Assembly (NCBI GenBank): GCA_965221185.1
Contig: OZ244866.1
Coordinates: 2,418,001-2,482,000, forward strand
Direction: 5' to 3'
Length of the DNA: 64,000 nucleotides
From: Aldehydirespirator sp965221185
GTDB lineage: Bacteria; Actinomycetota; Acidimicrobiia; Acidimicrobiales; Aldehydirespiratoraceae
Part shown: in pieces, positions 40,365-49,685 of the stretch
How positions within the stretch are numbered: the stretch's first letter is position 1
Layout: the number at the start of each line of letters is the position of its first letter
Translations under genes and position numbers: made by a program
The notes under the pieces: generated by a model
Told to the model about the DNA's origin: nothing
What the model saw: only the letters and a program-made list of their open reading frames with translations
The model's database searches: none

Positions 40365-42047
40365 ATGCCCGGCGGCATCGGCTACCTCGCCCTCAGAGGG
40401 GCTCTGGCCGCGACCCAGGAGCCCCGCCTCCGCCGTCTGCTGCGCTCAGCCGAGGCCCCCGAAGAGGCCCAGGCGGCGCTGCTCCGTCGGATCCTGGAGA
40501 CAAACGCGGGCGCCGCCTTCGGTGCCGAGCACCGGTTCGCGGCGATCCGCACCGTCGACGACTACCGCCGGGCCGTGCCGGTGCAGACCTACGAGGACCT
40601 GCGCCATCACGTGGAGCGCCAGGAACTGACGGGCGAGTCCTGCCTTACCGCCGAGCAGCCGGTGTTCTACAACCGCACCAGCGGCACGGGCGGTACCCCC
40701 AAGAACATCCCGGTCACGCCGTCGGGGCTCAAGCGGCTCAAAGCCCACCAGCGTCTTGCCACCCACGTCTGGTCCAAGGGCGCGCCCATCCTCTCGGGCA
40801 AGGTCTTCGCGGTCGGCGGCGCAGCCGTTGAGGGCCACATGCCCGGGGGCACGCCCTACGGCTCGGCCTCCGGCAAGCTGCACGAGAACCAGCCCGGGCT
40901 GCTGAGACGGCGCTACACACTGCCAACCTCCCTCACCGCCGTCGCCGACTACGAGGCCCGCTACCTGATCATGGCCGTGCTGGGCCTGGCCGATCCCGAG
41001 GTGACCTGCATCGCGACAGCCAACCCCTCCACCCTCACCCGGCTGCTCGCGGTAATCGACCAGCACGCAGAGGCCGTGCTGGCGGCCGTCGCCGCTGGCA
41101 GGCTGCCCGCCGAGCTAGCCACATTGCTGGACCCACACGTCCGAACGGGGCTAGAGCCCCGTCCGGAACGGGCCGAACAGCTAGCGAGGCAACTGGACCG
41201 AGCCGGCCGGCTCACCTACGCCGACATCTGGCCCGACCTCGCCGGCGTCGTGACGTGGACCGGCGGCAGCTGCGCCGTGGCCGCGGCCAACCTCAAGCCA
41301 TCCCTCCCACAGTCGTGCCTTGTGATCGAGGTCGGCTGGGTGGCCAGCGAGATGCAGGGCACCACCAATGTCGACGCCGCGACCAACACGTGCCTTCCGG
41401 TTCTGGGCGACACGTTCTTCGAGTTCACCGAACGCGAGGCATGGGACGCAGGCGACGCTGAGATGCTGTCACCGAGCGAGCTCGAGACAGGACGCGACTA
41501 CAACGTGGTGGTGACCACGCCCGACGGGCTCTACCGCTACGACATGAGCGACATCGTCCGGGTCACGGGGTGGGTGGGCGCCACCCCGACCCTGGTCTTC
41601 GTGCAGAAGGGCAGCGGAATCACCAGCATCACCGGCGAGAAGCTCCACGAAGGGCAGGTGCTGGACGCGGTCTGCGGCGTGCTGGCCGAACGGTCGGTCG
41701 CCTCGGGCTTCTTCATCATGCTGGCCGACGTCGACGCGGCCGCCTACACGCTCTACCTGGAAGAGGATGCCGCACCTAGTAGCCGACTGGACGGGGCCCA
41801 GGACCGGCTCGCCCTCGCGACGGAGGTCGAGGCCCTGCTGCGCGCCGCGAACATCGAATACGGCGCCAAGCGGGCCAGCGGGAGGCTCGAACCGCTGGCC
41901 CTGCGCCGCCTTCGGGCCGGGACCGGCGCCGAGTTCCGCCGGCGACAGGTGGCGGCCGGCCAGCGCGACGTGCAGTTCAAGTACCTGCACGTGCAGTACC
42001 GCCACGACTGCGCCTTCGACTTCGACGCCTTCGCCGAACCGGACTGA
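40365..42047 (+). CDS. GH3-family acyl-acid amido synthetase
   Basis: 560 aa, normal for GH3. NRTSGTGGTPKNIPVT is the P-loop-like ATP motif, VEVG-type VIEVGWVASEMQGTTN and YRYDMSDIVRVTG are ATP/adenylate-binding segments, and GITSITGEKLHE the hinge before the C-terminal domain. Plant GH3 enzymes adenylate jasmonate, IAA or benzoates and conjugate them to amino acids; bacterial members are little studied. Next to an epimerase of dipeptide type and a lipid hydroxylase, it may make an N-acyl amino acid or dipeptide-like amide. Substrates are not predictable from sequence. Confidence 0.88.
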   Translation: MPGGIGYLALRGALAATQEPRLRRLLRSAEAPEEAQAALLRRILETNAGAAFGAEHRFAAIRTVDDYRRAVPVQTYEDLRHHVERQELTGESCLTAEQPVFYNRTSGTGGTPKNIPVTPSGLKRLKAHQRLATHVWSKGAPILSGKVFAVGGAAVEGHMPGGTPYGSASGKLHENQPGLLRRRYTLPTSLTAVADYEARYLIMAVLGLADPEVTCIATANPSTLTRLLAVIDQHAEAVLAAVAAGRLPAELATLLDPHVRTGLEPRPERAEQLARQLDRAGRLTYADIWPDLAGVVTWTGGSCAVAAANLKPSLPQSCLVIEVGWVASEMQGTTNVDAATNTCLPVLGDTFFEFTEREAWDAGDAEMLSPSELETGRDYNVVVTTPDGLYRYDMSDIVRVTGWVGATPTLVFVQKGSGITSITGEKLHEGQVLDAVCGVLAERSVASGFFIMLADVDAAAYTLYLEEDAAPSSRLDGAQDRLALATEVEALLRAANIEYGAKRASGRLEPLALRRLRAGTGAEFRRRQVAAGQRDVQFKYLHVQYRHDCAFDFDAFAEPD

Positions 42048-42057
42048 GACACGCGAC

Positions 42058-43203
42058 ATGCGGATCGAGCGCCTCGACGTGTTCACCTTCGGCGTGCCCT
42101 TCAAGACCGTGGTCCGCCACGCCTCGGCGAGCCGACGGCGAGCGCGGAACCTGATCGTCGCCGCCCGCGGCCCCGGCGGCGCCACCGGCTGGGGTGAGGG
42201 GTGCCCCCGCCCGTACGTGACCGGAGAGACCGTCGAGAGCGCCTCCGCGTTCGTCCACGGCCACCGCGACGACGTGACTCGCAACGTCACTGACATCGGG
42301 AGCCTGCACGGCTGGATCGACGAGCATCGGGCCGCCATCGACAGCAGCCCCGCCGCCTTCTGCGCGATGGAGACCGCCGTGGTGGATCTGATCGGCAAGG
42401 TTGCGGGACGCACCGCGGAGGACGTGCTGGGCGAGGCCCGGCCGACCGGCGAGTTCCGATATACCGCCGTGCTCGGCGACTCGCCCTGGCCCGTGTACCG
42501 GTGGCAGTGCCGGCGCTACCGGGCCGACGGCTTCCGCGACTTCAAGGTGAAGGTCTCAGGCGACTTGCGCCGCGACCGGCGCAAGATGCGGTCACTCCCC
42601 GACCCAAGCGCGGCGAGCGCCCACGAAGACCCCAGAGTGCGGATCGACGCCAACAACCTATGGACCGCCGCCGACGAGTGCGTCCACCACGTGAAGGGAC
42701 TGGGCCGCGAGCTCTTGGCGGTGGAGGAGCCGCTCCGGCCCGGCGACCTCGACGGACTCCGGCGAGTCAGCGACGCCTGCGGAACCCGCATCGTGCTCGA
42801 TGAGAGCCTGCTGAGAGCCGGCCAGCTCGACAGCGTCGCCGCCGACTCCGACCGGTGGATCGCCAACATCCGCGTGTCGAAGATGGGCGGTGTCATCCGG
42901 TCTCTGGAAGTTGCACGAAGGGCGACCGACCTGGGGATCGGGGTGATCGTCGGCTGTCAAGTAGGCGAGACGAGCATCCTGGCCCGGACCGCCCTCACCG
43001 TGATGGAGACGGCCGGCCCGTCCCTGGTGGCGGCCGAGGGCGCCTTCGGCACCCACCTGCTGCATCACGACCTCACCTCTCACAGCATCATGTTCGGTCC
43101 GGCCGGAGTGCTGTCCGCGGCCGACGTGCCCGACTCCGGCAGCGGCTACGGGCTCGCCATCGACGAGCGCGCCGGGCGCGGCCTCGAGCCACTGGATCCG
43201 TGA
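42058..43203 (+). CDS. Enolase-superfamily enzyme, dipeptide-epimerase-like
   Basis: 381 aa with the MLE-type capping domain and barrel. Catalytic KxK lies in FKVKVSGD; metal ligands are in RIDANN (Asp), AVEEPL (Glu) and IVLDESL (Asp/Glu); the opposite catalytic lysine is in RVSKMGG. A lysine on both faces is the signature of MLE-subgroup members such as dipeptide epimerases and OSB synthase. GCQVGETSILAR near the end is common in this subgroup. It would invert an alpha-carbon in a dipeptide or acylated amino acid. It overlaps the next gene by 4 bases. Confidence 0.82.
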   Translation: MRIERLDVFTFGVPFKTVVRHASASRRRARNLIVAARGPGGATGWGEGCPRPYVTGETVESASAFVHGHRDDVTRNVTDIGSLHGWIDEHRAAIDSSPAAFCAMETAVVDLIGKVAGRTAEDVLGEARPTGEFRYTAVLGDSPWPVYRWQCRRYRADGFRDFKVKVSGDLRRDRRKMRSLPDPSAASAHEDPRVRIDANNLWTAADECVHHVKGLGRELLAVEEPLRPGDLDGLRRVSDACGTRIVLDESLLRAGQLDSVAADSDRWIANIRVSKMGGVIRSLEVARRATDLGIGVIVGCQVGETSILARTALTVMETAGPSLVAAEGAFGTHLLHHDLTSHSIMFGPAGVLSAADVPDSGSGYGLAIDERAGRGLEPLDP

Positions 43204-43619
43204 CGCATCGCCGCTACGCGTGGGCCGTCGCCGGCCTCAGCCTGGCTTTCGTGGCGCGGGTCGTCAGCCAGGCCGTGCAGAGGTGGGCACCCGTGTCGTT
43301 CCTGCCGCCGTTCGACGACTTCCAGGGCAGCGGCCTGCCCTACCCGGTGCTGCTGGCCGCGCAGGTCGCCATCGTGGCCCTCGCGGTCGTCGTGACGGTC
43401 CGAATGCACCGAGGGAAGGGCCTGATCGGCTCGCGCCTGGTGGTGCCGGTGACCGCCGCGGGCGCCGTGTATTTCGCGGTGATGGCCGTCCGGCTGGTCC
43501 TCGGCTTGACCGTGCTGTCCGACTCCGGATGGTTCAGCACATGGATACCGACGGTGTTCCACCTATTTCTAGCCAGCAAGCTGATGCTGATCGGCGCCTA
43601 CGAGCGCAGAGAGTACTGA
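43200..43619 (+). CDS. Small four-helix membrane protein, 139 aa
   Basis: Four hydrophobic helices and a short basic C-terminus, no recognised domain. The GTG overlaps the epimerase stop (GTGA), so it belongs to the same operon. It might be a membrane partner for the hydroxylase or an exporter-like accessory protein; nothing in the sequence decides this. Confidence 0.65.
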   Translation: MTHRRYAWAVAGLSLAFVARVVSQAVQRWAPVSFLPPFDDFQGSGLPYPVLLAAQVAIVALAVVVTVRMHRGKGLIGSRLVVPVTAAGAVYFAVMAVRLVLGLTVLSDSGWFSTWIPTVFHLFLASKLMLIGAYERREY

Positions 43620-43818
43620 CCAGCGCGCTGCACGGCTGCACGCTCGCGGCTTCCGCCCACGCGACCGCGCGTCTTGAGGGTCGCCTCCGGCTGGTGGGCA
43701 CCGCCCCGCGCGGCGGCGGCGATGCGCACCTCCTCCCCCCGGTAGTGCGCACCACCGCCCCGCTAGGTGACCGAAGACCCACGCGGGCCCCGATCAACGA
43801 AAGACACTTGCAGCCATG

Positions 43819-43841
43819 CTCGCGCACTATCGGCGCGAGCA
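43819..43841. terminator. Hairpin between convergent genes
   Basis: A perfect 8-bp stem GCTCGCGC/GCGCGAGC with a 7-nt loop lies between the membrane-protein gene and the convergent DUF1214 gene. No T-run follows on either side, so termination strength is uncertain. The rest of 43620-43900 holds nothing else I can support. Confidence 0.45.
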
Positions 43842-43900
43842 CAACTCGAATGATGTAGGTCATAGATTCGGGCTGGTGAGGGCGGGTCCCGGCCCACCGC

Positions 43901-45118
43901 TCAGGCCGCGGTGAGGTCCTCGAGCGGGACTAGGCGGCTGGAGACCCCGGGCGGGGTCGCGGGCTGCACGAAGCGCAGCCCCATCACACCGTGATCCCGG
44001 CCGCCGGGTTCGACCCAGTTGCCGACGCCGGGGTCGGCCGCGGCCACCACGATGCGCACCCGGTTGCCCGGGCCCCGGACCGCGCCGTGGCTGTCCACGT
44101 AACCCCGGCCCCTCGTATAGTCGGCCAGGTTCTCCATCCAATGGTTGCAGAGCTGGAAGTTCCAGTGCTGGCAGCGGGGCTCGGCGAACTCCACCACCAG
44201 CGCGGTGCCGGGCTGCAGCCGCCAGTAGCCGAACTCGAAGTGGCGGTCGTCGGGGGAGCCCCCGATGCGCTCATACCACTCCCGGGTGAACTCGAGCTGG
44301 TTCTCGCGGCTCAGCAGGTCGCGGGTCCAGCCCCCGTAGTCGCTGAGCAGGCCCAGCACGAGCTGGCCGGCCACGGCCAGGCGGGCGGCCATGTCGTCGG
44401 GCTCGGGGGTGGCTGGGCGCGGGTGCTGGTCGAGGCAACGTATCTCCAGGCGGGGCGGCGACTGGGCGCCGCGGTCCTCGTAGACCACCCGGACCATGAG
44501 CTCCCGGGTCAGCGGTGTCATCGGAAACCACACCTCGCCGTCGGCGGGGTCGTCCACCGACAGCACGAAGTCCACCGTGCCGTCGGCGGCGGCCAGCTCG
44601 GCCAGCACGAAGCTGTGGGGCGTGAGGGCCATGTTCGGGTTGAAACTGGCGAGGTGGTTCTCGGCGTCGAGGCCGACACCGAAGGCGCCAACGTCAGCGG
44701 GAATGGGCGGGCTCCAGGCCGACAGGTGGGTGTAGGCGCTGCCGAGCGTGCCGGTGACCCGGTACCGGTATCGGGCATCGACCGGCTGGACTATGTGGTC
44801 CTGGTTGGGCGACTGCACGCCCTGGCCGCCCCGCAACGGCGGGGGTATCAATCGGATCGGCCGGGGCGTCGGGCCGGGGGTGCGGCGCTCCACCGCCCGG
44901 GCCGAGGCCATCATGATCATGCGTGTGAGGTAGCGGAAGCCCTCCACCCGGTCCAGGGGGTCGCCGTCGGGGGTCTCCCGCACCACGATGCGCCCCGCGG
45001 CCTTCAACGTGTCGCAGAAGTCGTCCCAGGCCCGCCCATCCAGCAGCCGCTCCCGGCGCCGGCCGTCAGCCTCCTCCGAATCGACGCCCACGGTCTGCCC
45101 GGGCACTGCTTCAGTCAC
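43901..45118 (-). CDS. DUF1214 domain-containing protein
   Basis: 405 aa, soluble. The C-terminal part (GTALVVEFAEPRCQHWNFQLCNHWMENL, then VDSHGAV and NRVRIVVAAADPGVGNWVEPGG) is the DUF1214 fold seen in DUF1254/DUF1214 proteins; the N-terminal half (DDFCDTLKAAGRIV, FRYLTRMI) is typical of an actinobacterial subgroup. The function is unknown; many members lie near lipid or steroid catabolism genes. Its GTG overlaps the end of the S9 peptidase gene by 8 bases, so both are on one transcript. Confidence 0.8.
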   Translation of the reverse strand: MTEAVPGQTVGVDSEEADGRRRERLLDGRAWDDFCDTLKAAGRIVVRETPDGDPLDRVEGFRYLTRMIMMASARAVERRTPGPTPRPIRLIPPPLRGGQGVQSPNQDHIVQPVDARYRYRVTGTLGSAYTHLSAWSPPIPADVGAFGVGLDAENHLASFNPNMALTPHSFVLAELAAADGTVDFVLSVDDPADGEVWFPMTPLTRELMVRVVYEDRGAQSPPRLEIRCLDQHPRPATPEPDDMAARLAVAGQLVLGLLSDYGGWTRDLLSRENQLEFTREWYERIGGSPDDRHFEFGYWRLQPGTALVVEFAEPRCQHWNFQLCNHWMENLADYTRGRGYVDSHGAVRGPGNRVRIVVAAADPGVGNWVEPGGRDHGVMGLRFVQPATPPGVSSRLVPLEDLTAA

Positions 45119-47267
45119 CGGCTGCTCCCTCGTCTCTTCGGGGCTGCTGTTCTAGGGGCGCCAATGGTGGCATTCCCAGGGCGTCCTGCAGGAAGTGGAG
45201 CTGGATGAGCAGCAGGTTCTCAGCCACCTCCTCCTGGGGGGTCATGTGGGTGACACCGGACAGCGGCAGCACGGTGTGGGGCCGACCCGCCTCCGTCAGC
45301 GCCCGCGACAGCCGCAGGGTGTGGGCCGCCACCACATTGTCGTCGGCCAGGCCGTGGATGAGCATCAGGGGGCGCTCCAGGCCGGGGGCGAGCGGAGCCA
45401 GGTCGGTGCGCTCGTAGTTGGCGGGCTCGGTGGCGGGGTGGCCGAGGTAGCGCTCGGTGTAATGGGTGTCGTACAACCGCCAGTCGGTGACCGGCGCGCC
45501 CGCGATGGCGGCCGAGAAGACGTCGGGGCGCCGCAGCACCGCCAGCGCGGCCAGGTAGCCGCCGAAGGACCAGCCCCGGATGGCCACCCTCGACAGGTCC
45601 AGACGCGGGTCGAGGGCCGCAGCGGCACCGAGGGCGTCGATCTGGTCCTCGAGCACGGGGCCGGCCAGGTCGCCACGCACGGCCCGCTCGAATGCCGGTC
45701 CCCGGCCCGGTGTGCCCCGGCCGTCCACCACCAGCACCGCAAAGCCCTGGTCAGCGAACCATTGCGAGGTGTGGAACAGCGCTTCAGCCCGCTGCACCCG
45801 CTGGGCGTGGGGTCCGCTGTAGGGGTCGAGCAGCATCGGGAGGGATGCCTCGCCGCCGCCCGCGGCTGATCCTGAGGGCATCACGATGGCTGAGACCAGC
45901 CGGCGGGGTCCCAGCTTGACGATCTCGACCTTCATTTCCAAGCCGGGATCCGCGGCGAGGGATGCGATGTCATGGGCCCGGCCGGACCGCAGCAGAGAAT
46001 CGACGCGGCAGCGGCGGCCGGGGTGCGCCAGCGTGCGGCTGGAGATGACAGTGGTGGCCCCGCCCGCGGCTACACCGCTCACACCCGCGCCGGCGGTGAG
46101 CCACTCGACCGCCCCGTCCCAGCCCACCCGGGCGACCTGGGTGTCGGCCGGGTCGACCGAAACGGTGACGACCACACCGGCTTCGTCGGTGTGGTGAACG
46201 GCGCGGACCTGCACATCGTCGGGCGTGAGGGCCTCGCCGTCGACGCACAGTCTGCGAGCGGCGCCCCGGTCCTCCACCGTGACCAGGCGCCCGCCCACCA
46301 GCCGGGGCGCGCCCGGTACGAGCTCAACCCAGGCCTCGTCGCCGATGCGGCGCAGGAGCCGGCAGGATCCGGTGACGGGATCGGCCTCCAGCACGCCGAG
46401 GGTGTGCTGGTCTCTGGTCTGGACGGTGAGCAGCAGCCCGTCGGCGCTCCAGCGCACCCCGGCCAGGTACTCCCAGCCGCCCTCGTGGAAGGCAACATCC
46501 ACCCGGCCCTCGCCGTCGACGTCGAACACCGCCAGCCCCACCGCGGCGTTGGCCGCGCCGGCTACCGGGTAGCGGATCTCGGCCGGCTCGGCGTCGGGCG
46601 ACGCCGGATCGGCGATCCACCAGCTCCGCACCGGCGCGGTGTCCACCCGGGCTGCGAGCAGGCGCCGGCCGTCGGGAGACCACCAGTGGCCCCTCGTCCG
46701 GCCCATCTCCTCCGCGGCCACGAACTCGGCCGACCCCCAGCTCACCGTCTCGCCGGGCTCCTCGACGACGGCGCGGTCCCCGCCGGCGTCCCCGGTCACC
46801 CTCAGGCCCGATCCGGCCGCGTAGGCCACCCGGGCGCCGTCGGGCGACAGGCGCGGGTCGAAAGCGCCAGGCTGTGCCGGCAACGGCTGCGGCGCGGCGG
46901 CGCCGACGAGATCGACCAGCCACAGCCGACCCCCCAGCGCGAAGGTGGCCGCGGTGAGCGCGGCATCGGCGTCATAGGAGACGATGCCCGAGCCGGTCTC
47001 CCGCACCCGCTCGCGCCGCGCCCTCTCGGCCTGGGGCAGACCGTGGCCGTCACGGCCGTCGCCGAGCTGGCCGGGATCGGCCACGAGCCGCTCCACACCG
47101 GTAGCCACGTCGAGCACCCAAAGGGAGTTGACCGGGTCGATCGGGCCCGATGAGCGCAGGAACGCCACCCGGGCGCCGTCGCCGGACACCCGCAAGTCCC
47201 GGGGCTCGCCCAGCGTGAAGCGCCGGGTGCGGGCCTGGCGGCGTGGGAACGAGCCGGTCTCGATCAC
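45111..47267 (-). CDS. S9-family serine peptidase (dipeptidyl-peptidase IV type)
   Basis: 718 aa: an N-terminal beta-propeller (about 1-480) and a C-terminal alpha/beta hydrolase domain. The catalytic triad is Ser in RGWSFGGYL (near 565), Asp in GLADDNV (near 640) and His in SGVTHMTPQ (near 673). GPHAQRVQ-type and GRGTPGRGPAFERA motifs fit DPP IV-like enzymes, including a likely EE motif region in the propeller (FVAAEEMGRTRG). No signal peptide is visible, so it is probably cytoplasmic and trims peptides. Confidence 0.88.
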   Translation of the reverse strand: MIETGSFPRRQARTRRFTLGEPRDLRVSGDGARVAFLRSSGPIDPVNSLWVLDVATGVERLVADPGQLGDGRDGHGLPQAERARRERVRETGSGIVSYDADAALTAATFALGGRLWLVDLVGAAAPQPLPAQPGAFDPRLSPDGARVAYAAGSGLRVTGDAGGDRAVVEEPGETVSWGSAEFVAAEEMGRTRGHWWSPDGRRLLAARVDTAPVRSWWIADPASPDAEPAEIRYPVAGAANAAVGLAVFDVDGEGRVDVAFHEGGWEYLAGVRWSADGLLLTVQTRDQHTLGVLEADPVTGSCRLLRRIGDEAWVELVPGAPRLVGGRLVTVEDRGAARRLCVDGEALTPDDVQVRAVHHTDEAGVVVTVSVDPADTQVARVGWDGAVEWLTAGAGVSGVAAGGATTVISSRTLAHPGRRCRVDSLLRSGRAHDIASLAADPGLEMKVEIVKLGPRRLVSAIVMPSGSAAGGGEASLPMLLDPYSGPHAQRVQRAEALFHTSQWFADQGFAVLVVDGRGTPGRGPAFERAVRGDLAGPVLEDQIDALGAAAALDPRLDLSRVAIRGWSFGGYLAALAVLRRPDVFSAAIAGAPVTDWRLYDTHYTERYLGHPATEPANYERTDLAPLAPGLERPLMLIHGLADDNVVAAHTLRLSRALTEAGRPHTVLPLSGVTHMTPQEEVAENLLLIQLHFLQDALGMPPLAPLEQQPRRDEGAAGD

Positions 47268-47357
47268 AGCCTCGGAGCGGACGCCTCGGGTGAACTGTCG
47301 CTGGAACAGCTGCCGGGCGGGAATGCTCGGTGGCCTGGGCCTACAAGCCCTTCTGCT

Positions 47358-47374
47358 CGCCTAGCCATTAGGCG
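47358..47374. terminator. Short hairpin between S9 peptidase leader and bfr end
   Basis: CGCCTA (47358-47363) and TAGGCG (47369-47374) form a 6-bp stem with a 5-nt loop, downstream of the minus-strand bfr gene. It could terminate bfr, but it lacks a T-run. Confidence 0.3.
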
Positions 47375-47437
47375 ATGCTGCACGAGCCGCCGGTCAGTCC
47401 GACTAGCGCCCGCGAGGCGACGGCGCGGCCGGACCGA

Positions 47438-47908
47438 TCAGTCGCCGATCTGCGATTGGAGGTACCTCTGGATGCCGATGTCGGCGATCATGGTCTGCTG
47501 GGTCTCGATCCAGTCGAGGTGCTCCTCCTCGCCCACCAGCAGATGCTCGAGCAGTTCACGGGTGCCCACATCGCCTTGCTGCTCCGCGAGGGCCACGCCC
47601 CGCCGGTAGCGGGCCACCGCGGCCACCTCGAGCTGCCGATCGCTCTCGAGCTGTTCCTCGACGGTCTTGCCCGCCCTCACGCTTCCGAGGCTCTCCAGCT
47701 TCGGCATGCCGTCGAGGAACAGGATGCGGTCCATCAGCTTCTCGGCATCGTGCATCTCCTCGATGGACTCCGCGCGCGAATGGGCGGCCAGACGCTTCCA
47801 GCCCCAGTCCTCGCACACCTTGGAATGGACGAAGTACTGGTTGATGGCCGTGACCTCGGCCGCCAGCGCCTCGTTGAGGAACGCGATGATCTCCGGTGAG
47901 CCTTGCAT
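47438..47908 (-). CDS. bfr: Bacterioferritin
   Basis: 156 aa, full length. Ferroxidase ligands are present in EALAAEVTAINQYF (Glu18), SIEEMHDAEKLM (Glu51, His54) and the later EQLESDRQ and GEEEHLDWIE (Glu94, Glu127, His130 equivalents). The haem-ligating methionine (Met52) is in EEMHDA. Bfr forms a 24-subunit shell storing iron as ferric oxide. It lies 71 bases downstream of the iron permease gene on the same strand, joining uptake with storage. No bfd gene is adjacent. Confidence 0.93.
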   Translation of the reverse strand: MQGSPEIIAFLNEALAAEVTAINQYFVHSKVCEDWGWKRLAAHSRAESIEEMHDAEKLMDRILFLDGMPKLESLGSVRAGKTVEEQLESDRQLEVAAVARYRRGVALAEQQGDVGTRELLEHLLVGEEEHLDWIETQQTMIADIGIQRYLQSQIGD

Positions 47909-47979
47909 GGCCCCACACTAACCGGCCCGAGGGGCCGCGCGGATGGGTGAGCGCCTCGCGGTGAAGCATCTTGGGGGCC

Positions 47980-49614
47980 TCACAACAGATCGTCGCGTCG
48001 GATCACCAGGAACCACGTCAGCACGAACGACAGCGCCACCAGCACCACAGCCATGATCCCCGCCTCGGCGATAAAGGCCTCTTCGAAGGAGCCGAAGATC
48101 TGCGTGGTCAGCGTGAAGAAGCCCAGCGGCGAGACGAACAGGCTGATGGGCAGCTCCTTCATCACCGACAGCAGCACCAGGCCGCTTCCGGCCAGCAGAC
48201 CGGGGCCCATCATGGGCAGATCCACGGCCAGGAACCGTCGAACCCGGCCCGCGCCCAGGAGCCGAGCCGAGTCGTGCAGCCGGTCGGGGACGCTGCGAAC
48301 CGCCACCAGCGTCACGCCCATGGCCAAAGACCCGAAGCGGACCACATAAGCGAAGATCAGCACGACCATGGTGTCGTTGAGGAGCTCGAACGCCAAGTCC
48401 GAACGCAGCGTCCAGAACCGAATCGACAATGCGATGAGGATGCCGGGAAGGGCGAAGGTGCTGATGACGACGGCGTGGGCCAACGAGCCCGAGCGCGACC
48501 GGTAGCGACCAACCAGCAGAGCGATGGGCAGCACCGCTGCGGTCGACACCAGCGCCGCCGCCACGCTCGCTCCGAGCGTGTTGGCCGTGGCCTCCAGCAC
48601 CTTGGACGCGTCGATGGTGAGGGGCCGGCCGCCCGTCGCCGAGCGCAGCGCACCGCCCGCGGCCCAGTCCAGCAGCGCCACCAGGGGCGCTCCCACCCCT
48701 GCGGCGGCCGATAGGGCCACGAAGACCGCTGCCGGCACCCGCCAGCGGCCCAGGGCGTAGAGCATGGGACGGTTCGACTGGCCGCGCGCCCCGTCGGGAA
48801 GACGCCGCGAGAACCGCCGCTCGGCCAGCACCACCAGCCCAGCCACCACCAGCAGCATCAGGCTGAGCGCCAGAGCGGCCGGCGGGTTGGCGAGCTGGTT
48901 GGTGGCGATGGCCCGGGTGAGGGTGTCGTAGCGCATGAGCTGCACCGCGCCGAAGTCGCTCAGCGTGTACAGGAACACCAGCAGCGTGCCGGCGCCCATG
49001 GCCGTGGCGATCTGGGGAAGGCAGATCCGCCCGAACGCCTTGAACGCGGTGTCGCCGAGCACGCGGGCGTTCTCTTCGAGCGTGCTGGGGAGCTGCCGCA
49101 GGCGGGCCGCCACCGGCAGGTACACGTACGGGTAGGTCATCAGGGTCAGCACCAGCCACGCTCCGTTGAAGCCCCGAAGCTCGGGAGTGCGATCGATCCC
49201 GATTCGCAGGAGCAGGTCGTTGGCCAGCCCGCCCGGGTTGAGGGTGTGGATGAACGCAGCCGCTCCGACGAATGTGGGGAAGACCAGGGGCAACGGAAGC
49301 AACACCCGCCACAGACGGCGCAGCGGCAGGTCGGTGCGGGTGGTGAACCACGCCAGCGACGTGCCCAGCACCAGCGCCGCGCCCGATACCGACACCGCCA
49401 GCTTCAGCGAGCGCCACAAGGGCCCGAGGGTGCGGTCGCTGAGCACCAGCCCGGCCGGATCGGCGCCCTCCGCGAAGTTCCGGTAGACGAGGTACACGCC
49501 CGGGAACGCGAACCCGAGCGCCAGGGCCAACCCGACGACCCGCAGCAGCTGCGGCGCGCCCGACAGGCGCAGTGGCCCCAGCCTCTCGGCCTCCGGCGGG
49601 CGGGCGACGCTCAC
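47980..49614 (-). CDS. fbpB: Ferric iron ABC transporter permease (FbpB-type)
   Basis: 544 aa with two fused permease domains of about six helices each and two EAA-like loops (NARVLGDTAFKAFGRICLPQI and DSARLLGAGRVRRFLAVDLPMM). This fused form is usual for Fe3+ and thiamine-type importers. Partner is the binding protein encoded directly upstream. No ATPase gene is present in this block, so it must be encoded elsewhere. The GTG start lies within one copy of a 41-bp tandem duplication. Confidence 0.87.
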   Translation of the reverse strand: MSVARPPEAERLGPLRLSGAPQLLRVVGLALALGFAFPGVYLVYRNFAEGADPAGLVLSDRTLGPLWRSLKLAVSVSGAALVLGTSLAWFTTRTDLPLRRLWRVLLPLPLVFPTFVGAAAFIHTLNPGGLANDLLLRIGIDRTPELRGFNGAWLVLTLMTYPYVYLPVAARLRQLPSTLEENARVLGDTAFKAFGRICLPQIATAMGAGTLLVFLYTLSDFGAVQLMRYDTLTRAIATNQLANPPAALALSLMLLVVAGLVVLAERRFSRRLPDGARGQSNRPMLYALGRWRVPAAVFVALSAAAGVGAPLVALLDWAAGGALRSATGGRPLTIDASKVLEATANTLGASVAAALVSTAAVLPIALLVGRYRSRSGSLAHAVVISTFALPGILIALSIRFWTLRSDLAFELLNDTMVVLIFAYVVRFGSLAMGVTLVAVRSVPDRLHDSARLLGAGRVRRFLAVDLPMMGPGLLAGSGLVLLSVMKELPISLFVSPLGFFTLTTQIFGSFEEAFIAEAGIMAVVLVALSFVLTWFLVIRRDDLL

Positions 49615-49685
49615 TCGTTGAGGATGCCGCTCGCTTCGGCAACTGCGACGCTCACTCGTTGAGGATGCCGCTCGCCTCGATGATC
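49604..49685. repeat. 41-bp tandem duplication at the fbpA-fbpB junction
   Basis: GCGACGCTCACTCGTTGAGG plus the next 21 bases occurs at 49604 and 49645 with few differences. Both copies encode EASGILNE-stop on the minus strand, the end of fbpA. The copy nearer fbpB also carries its GTG start in a GTGA overlap with that stop, so the ancestral genes overlapped and the duplication separated them. Confidence 0.85.
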
